DNA from: Streptomyces sp. IMTB 2501
GTDB taxonomy: Bacteria > Actinomycetota > Actinomycetes > Streptomycetales > Streptomycetaceae
Reading direction: 5' to 3'
Assembly (NCBI RefSeq): GCF_001953885.1
Contig: NZ_MQUS01000039.1
Span: 1-64,000, forward strand
DNA length: 64,000 nucleotides
A program made the position numbers and the translations under genes. A model generated the notes under the pieces. It did not search any database, was not told the origin of the DNA, and worked only from the letters and a program-made list of their open reading frames with translations. Shown piece after piece: positions 59,897-64,000 of the stretch. Positions within the stretch are counted from its first letter, which is position 1; each line of letters begins with the position of its first letter.

Positions 59897-60676
59897 ATGG
59901 GAACTGCGGCTGGAGGGGTCGGATCCGGGCCTCGGTACGTGCAGATCGCGGACGAGATCGTGCAGCAGATCCGGGTGGGGGTTCTCAAGCCTGGTGACAT
60001 GGTGCCGAGCGAGTCTGAGCTGGTGGATCGCTATGGCGTGTCCGGCGGAACGATTCGTAAGGCCATGGTCGAGGTGCGGGCGAGTGGGCTGGTCGAGACC
60101 CGGCACGGCAAGGGCTCGATCGTGAAGAGCCGGCCTCCGGTGCGGCACCGCTCCTCCGATCGCTTCCGACGTTCGCTCCGGCAGGGTGGGCAGGCGGCGT
60201 ACCTCGCGGAGTCCGCGCAGTCCGGTGCGGCTGCCAAGGTCAGCGTTCTCTACATCGGACCCATGGAGGCGCCCGAGGATGCCGCCCAGCGCCTGAGCGT
60301 CCCGGTCGGTGCGCAGGTGCTGGCTCGCCGGCGCCTCTACTTCCGTAACGGCACTCCGGTCGAGACGGCGACGTCGTACCTGCCCTGGGACGTCGTGAAG
60401 GAGATTCCGGAGCTGTTCGCCGAGAACCCCGGCGGTGGTGGCATCTACGCCCGACTCGAAGACCACGGGCATGAGTTCGCTGAGTTCGTCGAGACGCTGC
60501 AGGCGCGGCCGGCCTCGAAGGCGGAGGCTTCGGAGCTGGCGCTGAGTCCGGGTGCGCCGGTGGTTCACCTCATCCGGGAGGCTCGTACGACCGAGGGTCT
60601 CGTGGTCGAGGTGTGCGACACGCTCATGGCTGCTGACCAGTTCGTTTTCGAGTACAGGATCCCTGCCGCCGACTGA
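59897..60676 (+). CDS. GntR/UTRA repressor (KorSA-like)
   Basis: 259 residues from the ATG at 59897. Winged helix RYVQIADEIVQQIRVGVLKP, GDMVPSESELVDRYGVSGGT, RKAMVEVRASGLVETRHGKG; UTRA domain with RRLYFRNGTPVETATSYLPW. By position it corresponds to KorSA of pSAM2, which shuts off replication and transfer genes. Operators downstream (60729-60780) precede the transfer operon, and a weak one lies before its own gene. Confidence 0.9.
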   Translation: MGTAAGGVGSGPRYVQIADEIVQQIRVGVLKPGDMVPSESELVDRYGVSGGTIRKAMVEVRASGLVETRHGKGSIVKSRPPVRHRSSDRFRRSLRQGGQAAYLAESAQSGAAAKVSVLYIGPMEAPEDAAQRLSVPVGAQVLARRRLYFRNGTPVETATSYLPWDVVKEIPELFAENPGGGGIYARLEDHGHEFAEFVETLQARPASKAEASELALSPGAPVVHLIREARTTEGLVVEVCDTLMAADQFVFEYRIPAAD

Positions 60677-60728
60677 CGCCCGCTCAACTTCCTGCAACCC
60701 GTCGCGAGTTCTTCTTCGCGGCGGGTTG

Positions 60729-60780
60729 ACTCATGTACAGGAGTGCGGCACTCTTCTTCATGTCACTCATGTACATGAGT
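60729..60780. promoter_or_regulatory. paired KorSA-type operators
   Basis: ACTCATGTACAGGAGT (60729-60744, two mismatches) and the perfect palindrome ACTCATGTACATGAGT (60765-60780), 36 bp apart, upstream of the transfer operon at 60815. Likely repression of transfer by the GntR protein. Confidence 0.7.
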
Positions 60781-60814
60781 GACGGAGTTCGGCATCTATA
60801 GAGGAGTGATCTCT

Positions 60815-61171
60815 GTGCGTCAGATTCCCGTCGACACCGCCGGTGCGGTCGTGATGGTCGCCAAGTCCCCGCAGGTCAAGGTGCGTGACCGCCGTACCGG
60901 CGAGATCGCCACCGACACCGAGACCGGGGCGAAGCTGATGACGGTGGACGTGCTGTTCGCGGCGAACGAGGAGGTGGAGATCCTTTCCATCACCGTCCCG
61001 GAGCCCGGGATCACCGGTGAGCTGGCCATGGGCACGCCGGTCGCGCTGACCGGTCTGATTGCCCGGCCCTGGGAGAACGACTTCAACGGCCAGAAGCGGC
61101 ACGGCATCGCGTTCCGCGCGGTCGCGGTCACCTCGCTCGCCGATGCCGCCGCAGGGCCCAAGGCGGCCTGA
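60815..61171 (+). CDS. SCO3933-like regulatory protein
   Basis: 118 residues from the GTG at 60815, seven bases after GAGGAGTG; an upstream start at 60779 would overlap the operator. The sequence RQIPVDTAGAVVMVAKSPQV, KVRDRRTGEIATDTETGAKL, MTVDVLFAANEEVEIL is that of the SCO3933 family, found before TraB-type genes in streptomycete elements. OB-fold-like strand pattern. First gene of the transfer operon. Confidence 0.8.
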   Translation: MRQIPVDTAGAVVMVAKSPQVKVRDRRTGEIATDTETGAKLMTVDVLFAANEEVEILSITVPEPGITGELAMGTPVALTGLIARPWENDFNGQKRHGIAFRAVAVTSLADAAAGPKAA

Positions 61172-61173
61172 TC

Positions 61174-62529
61174 ATGACCGGTTTCACGGTCGCCCTGGTG
61201 CTGGTCGTCGCCGCCGTGGGTCTCCTGCGGTGGCGGCGCCCCGCCTGGTACTGGTTGACCTTCGGGGTCACGCTGGCCGTGGTGCGGGTTCTGGTCCGGT
61301 ACGGCTCCGTCATGGACGCGTGCGGGTTAACCGTGCCGCCCGCGCGGTGGCGTCTCGCTCTCGCCCGTGCCACCAACCGGCCGATACCGGAGTCCCGGGC
61401 CCCACGCATCCTGCGACTGCGGCCGACTCGTACTGGCCTGGTCTTGCGGCTCAAGCTCCGTCCTGGACAGGACGCCTTCGATGTCGCTGCCGCTTCGGAC
61501 CGGCTCCGGCACTCGTTCTCCATGTACGGCGTGACTTCGCGAGAGCTGCGCTCCGGCGTCGTAGAGGTGCGGATGACCGGCTACGACGTGCTCAAGCGGG
61601 TGCAGATGCCGGCCAAGACCGACACCCGGCCGATGCGGGTACCGGTCGCTCTGCGGCAGGACGGCTCGGTCCACTACCGCGACTACCGCGCGATACCCCA
61701 CGCCCTCACCCTCGGCGCCACCGAGTCCGGCAAGTCCGTCTACCAACGCAACCTCGTCGCCGGACTCGCCCCGATGGACGTCGCCCTCGTCGGCATCGAC
61801 TGCAAGCAGGGGGTTGAGCTGTTCCCGCTGGCCCGCCGGTTCTCCGCGCTGGCCGATGATCCCGACACCGCCGCCGAGGTGCTCGATGCGCTCGTGGTCC
61901 GGATGGAGCGCATCTATCAGGTCATCCGGGCTCAGCAGCGGATCACCGCCGACGTGCCGGATGCAGAGATCGCCGCCGGCATCTGGGACCTGCCCGATCA
62001 CCTGCGTCCGGTTCCGGTCGTGGTCCTGGTCGACGAGGTCGCCGAACTCGCCCTGTATGCCAGCAAGGAGGAGGAAAAGCGCCGGGACCGCATCGTCACC
62101 GCCCTGGTCCGCCTCGCCCAGCTCGGCCGCGCGGCCGGCATCTACCTCGAAATCTGCGGGCAGCGCTTCGGCTCCGAACTCGGCAAGGGCATCACCATGC
62201 TCCGCGCCCAGCTCACCGGCCGCACCGCCCACCGCGTCAACGACGAGTCATCCGCCAACATGGCCTTCGGCGACATCGCCCCGGACGCCGTCCTCGCAGC
62301 CATCCAGATCCCGGCCGAGATGCGGGGGCTCGCCATCTCGGGCGACTCTTCCGGAGGGTGGCACCGCATCCGTGCTCCGCATACCTCGCTCCGCCAGGCC
62401 GTGAACATCTGCAACCGGCACGCCGACCGGACCCCGGACCTGCCCGAGCTGGCCCCGTTCCGGCCTGCCCTCTCCGCCTCGGCCGCAGCTCCCGTGTCGC
62501 TGGCCAAGGCTTCCTCAGCCACCGGCTGA
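61174..62529 (+). CDS. FtsK/SpoIIIE-type DNA translocase (TraB/TraSA-like)
   Basis: 451 residues. Two N-terminal hydrophobic segments (FTVALVLVVAAVGLLRW, AWYWLTFGVTLAVVRVLV), then the FtsK domain with Walker A GATESGKS near 185 and Walker B VVVLVDEVAEL near 285, followed by ICGQRFGSELGKGITMLRAQ and RVNDESSANMAFGD. The protein moves double-stranded DNA between hyphae as a ring; it is the only transfer motor needed in these elements. Start two bases after the previous stop. Confidence 0.92.
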   Translation: MTGFTVALVLVVAAVGLLRWRRPAWYWLTFGVTLAVVRVLVRYGSVMDACGLTVPPARWRLALARATNRPIPESRAPRILRLRPTRTGLVLRLKLRPGQDAFDVAAASDRLRHSFSMYGVTSRELRSGVVEVRMTGYDVLKRVQMPAKTDTRPMRVPVALRQDGSVHYRDYRAIPHALTLGATESGKSVYQRNLVAGLAPMDVALVGIDCKQGVELFPLARRFSALADDPDTAAEVLDALVVRMERIYQVIRAQQRITADVPDAEIAAGIWDLPDHLRPVPVVVLVDEVAELALYASKEEEKRRDRIVTALVRLAQLGRAAGIYLEICGQRFGSELGKGITMLRAQLTGRTAHRVNDESSANMAFGDIAPDAVLAAIQIPAEMRGLAISGDSSGGWHRIRAPHTSLRQAVNICNRHADRTPDLPELAPFRPALSASAAAPVSLAKASSATG

Positions 62530-62613
62530 TCTCTCTCGGACACCCCCGGTCGGCGCGACCGCCTTCGCGCCAGGTCCCTACCCCCGCCATGCCCAAAGAA
62601 CGGAGAACCCGTC

Positions 62614-62817
62614 GTGTGCCCGAACTGCGAGGACTTCGCCCGGACCGTGCTCCTGCTTGGTCAACTCGCCTTGTACGCCGACATGGTTGGCGCCGACCTC
62701 GACTTCGTGGAAGCTGTCGGCGCGTCCCTCGCCGTCTCGCTGCCCGAGCCGCCGCCCGGTTCGTTCCCGGACGGCTACGACCCCGACGGCGGCCCCGCCT
62801 ACCCCGGTGACTCCTGA
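62614..62817 (+). CDS. small unknown protein of transfer operon
   Basis: 67 residues from the GTG at 62614, with GGAG nine bases before. MCPNCEDFA opening has a Cys pair, then a helix (LLLGQLALYADMVGADLDFV) and a Pro/Gly-rich tail. Its stop overlaps the next ATG. Typical position of spread-associated small genes. Confidence 0.65.
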   Translation: MCPNCEDFARTVLLLGQLALYADMVGADLDFVEAVGASLAVSLPEPPPGSFPDGYDPDGGPAYPGDS

Positions 62818-63503
62818 TGGCTGCCCGTCACGGCCTCCGTGTCGACGCGGTCCTGGTTCAGGCCGTCATCGCTGGTGCCCTGTCCTTCGCCCACCTGCAC
62901 GATCTCGCCTCCGCTGCCGGACAGAACGGCTGGAAGGCGTGGGCCTACCCGGTCAGTGTCGACCTGCTCATGGTCGCGGCTTGGCGGCGGCTGCGCAGTG
63001 AGGGACCGTCCCGGCTGGCCTGGTGCTGGTTCGTTGTCGCGCTGTTCGCGTCGCTCGGCGCCAACGTCGCCACGGCGGGGTTCCTCGACCTGGCCGACCC
63101 GCCCGCCCTGCTCCGCCTCGGCATCGCAGGATGGCCCGCGCTCGCCTTCCTCGGCGGAACGCTCCTCGCGCACTCGTCGGCTGCGGAGTCGGAGCCGGTT
63201 CCGCCGGCACCTGTCGCGGACACGGCGGACGCCACGGCCCCGGCCGAGCAGCCGGTCCCGGACGCCGAACGCGCATCGGCCACGGAGCCCGTGCCCGAGC
63301 CTGGCCGGGCCCCCGCCTCACCGGCCCCGGCTTCCTCCCCGACCCCTGCTCCTTCGGTCCCCGCCGTGCTGATCGACCACGCCCGCAAGGTCGCCGACGA
63401 GTACCGCACCCGCACCGGATCCCCGATCGACACAGACACTCTGCGCTCCCGCCTCGGTGTCCCGCCCCACCTCGCCGACGCCATCGCCGCCCACCTCACC
63501 TGA
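62817..63503 (+). CDS. DUF2637 membrane protein (SpdB-like)
   Basis: 228 residues. Three or four membrane segments in the first 120 residues (VQAVIAGALSFAHLHDLASA, AWAYPVSVDLLMVAAWRRLR, AWCWFVVALFASLGANVATA, WPALAFLGGTLLAHSS), a Pro/Ala linker of about 60 residues and a C-terminal winged-helix-like part (RKVADEYRTRTGSPIDTDTL). DUF2637 proteins carry plasmid DNA spread inside the mycelium. Relative of the one at 42885. Confidence 0.87.
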   Translation: MAARHGLRVDAVLVQAVIAGALSFAHLHDLASAAGQNGWKAWAYPVSVDLLMVAAWRRLRSEGPSRLAWCWFVVALFASLGANVATAGFLDLADPPALLRLGIAGWPALAFLGGTLLAHSSAAESEPVPPAPVADTADATAPAEQPVPDAERASATEPVPEPGRAPASPAPASSPTPAPSVPAVLIDHARKVADEYRTRTGSPIDTDTLRSRLGVPPHLADAIAAHLT

Positions 63504-63523
63504 CCAGCGCGAGAGGAAGACCG

Positions 63524-63718
63524 ATGACCCGTGACCCGGCCGACCTGACCGCCTCCGACTACCTCGACGGCGCCCGCGAGATGACCGCCGCAAACCGGCC
63601 TTTCCTCGCCCACCTGCTCGCCGAGGAGGCCGCCCGGTGCACCGCCGACCCGGCCACCGCCGCCGGTATCCGCGCCAGCTTCCCCCTCCCGACCACGGTC
63701 CGAGAGGAGACCGACTGA
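63524..63718 (+). CDS. small unknown protein
   Basis: 64 residues, ATG at 63524 after GAGAGGAAG. Mostly helical (DYLDGAREMTAANRPFLAHL, LAEEAARCTADPATAAGIRA). Followed one base later by the next gene. Member of the transfer operon; function unknown. Confidence 0.65.
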   Translation: MTRDPADLTASDYLDGAREMTAANRPFLAHLLAEEAARCTADPATAAGIRASFPLPTTVREETD

Positions 63719-63719
63719 C

Positions 63720-63911
63720 ATGCCCGCCCGCGACCACTTCCACTCCGTGATGCGCATCGGCCCGGTGCAGATCGGCACGCACCGCGACCGCCACGGCCAG
63801 ACCAAGCACGCCGCCGTGTGCACATCCGACGGCTGCGGCTGGTCCTCCGACTTCTCCAGCCAGTCCGCCGCCCAACTCGCCGCCCGCACCCACCGCTGCC
63901 GCATCCGCTAA
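63720..63911 (+). CDS. small Cys/His protein, mobile element type
   Basis: 63 residues. VMRIGPVQIGTHRDRHGQTK then VCTSDGCGWSSDFSSQSAA and THRCR: three Cys and several His suggest a small zinc ribbon. Such a gene commonly lies between SpdB and SpdD-like genes of these elements. Confidence 0.65.
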   Translation: MPARDHFHSVMRIGPVQIGTHRDRHGQTKHAAVCTSDGCGWSSDFSSQSAAQLAARTHRCRIR

Positions 63912-63923
63912 GAGGTCACCGCC

Positions 63924-64000
63924 ATGCAGGTCCCGCTCTGGTTCGCGCTGCTCGTCGTCGGCTACCTCGGCGTCAAGCTCATCCGCCCGCCCGCCTGGCT
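63924..64000 (+). CDS. SpdD-like membrane protein, cut by window end
   Basis: ATG at 63924 after AGAGGTCACC. The first 25 residues are hydrophobic (MQVPLWFALLVVGYLGVKLI) followed by RPPAW. Position and start fit SpdD-type small membrane proteins. Incomplete. Confidence 0.6.
   Translation, partial: MQVPLWFALLVVGYLGVKLIRPPAW

Noticed and set aside
1..64000. CRISPR array
   Set aside because: No regularly spaced repeat-spacer pattern was seen.

Overview
The window is high-GC DNA with the codon use, small overlapping genes, GntR/UTRA and XRE regulators, DUF2637 and TraB-type transfer genes of a Streptomyces-like actinomycete. It is almost entirely accessory DNA. Three copies of a 44-bp sequence (109-152, 7618-7661, 48129-48172) match the 3' half of a minus-strand tRNA-Arg(CCU), from anticodon loop to acceptor end. 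None is followed by the 5' half of the tRNA, so none is an intact gene. I read them as attachment cores of integrative elements stacked at one tRNA gene, with the intact tRNA probably to the right of the window.

Element 1 (about 109-7618) carries a lipoprotein, a transposon-like unit with a glycine-rich secreted protein, a pair of small unknown genes, a DUF4389 membrane protein, a CYTH protein with an XRE regulator, and a DUF6415-like gene. No integrase survives in it.

Element 2 (about 7618-48172) is 40 kb. Its right 8 kb is the mobility core: relaxase, MobC, DUF2637, DUF3631 ATPase, Xis, XRE regulator and tyrosine integrase next to the core. Its left 30 kb is cargo. 7.8-27.9 kb is a metal and envelope-stress island: a His-tailed MFS exporter with an ArsR sensor, chromate transporter ChrA, a split ChrB, a FetAB-like ABC exporter, two beta-propeller proteins, two DUF1259 lipoproteins with CutR/OmpR-type regulators (one with a histidine kinase), and several small membrane proteins. 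A palindrome of the form GYAACCNNGGTTRC recurs upstream of at least five of these transcription units and probably defines a common regulon. 28.3-34.3 kb is a decay zone (transposase remnants, a broken spermidine-synthase-like gene, a broken IS630, a broken NUDIX) with an intact GT87 gene and a cytochrome b561/molybdenum oxidoreductase fusion. 34.4-37.4 kb is a tight operon starting with a 44-residue peptide, then a JmjC-type cupin, an aldo/keto reductase and a phosphotransferase: a candidate peptide-modification locus. 37.6-40.1 kb holds the ATPase/XRE/DUF6879 cluster common in streptomycetes.

Element 3 (48129 to beyond 64000) begins with a GntR regulator and two runs of small overlapping genes, continues through a patchwork of cargo genes separated by dispersed repeats (53.9-59.3 kb), and ends in a classical dsDNA-transfer module: NUDIX, KorSA-like GntR regulator with palindromic operators, SCO3933-like protein, FtsK/TraB-type translocase, DUF2637/SpdB and Spd-like small genes running off the right end. 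The patchwork at 55.3-59.3 kb is collinear with 1.1-4.5 kb of element 1, but the genes between shared landmarks differ.
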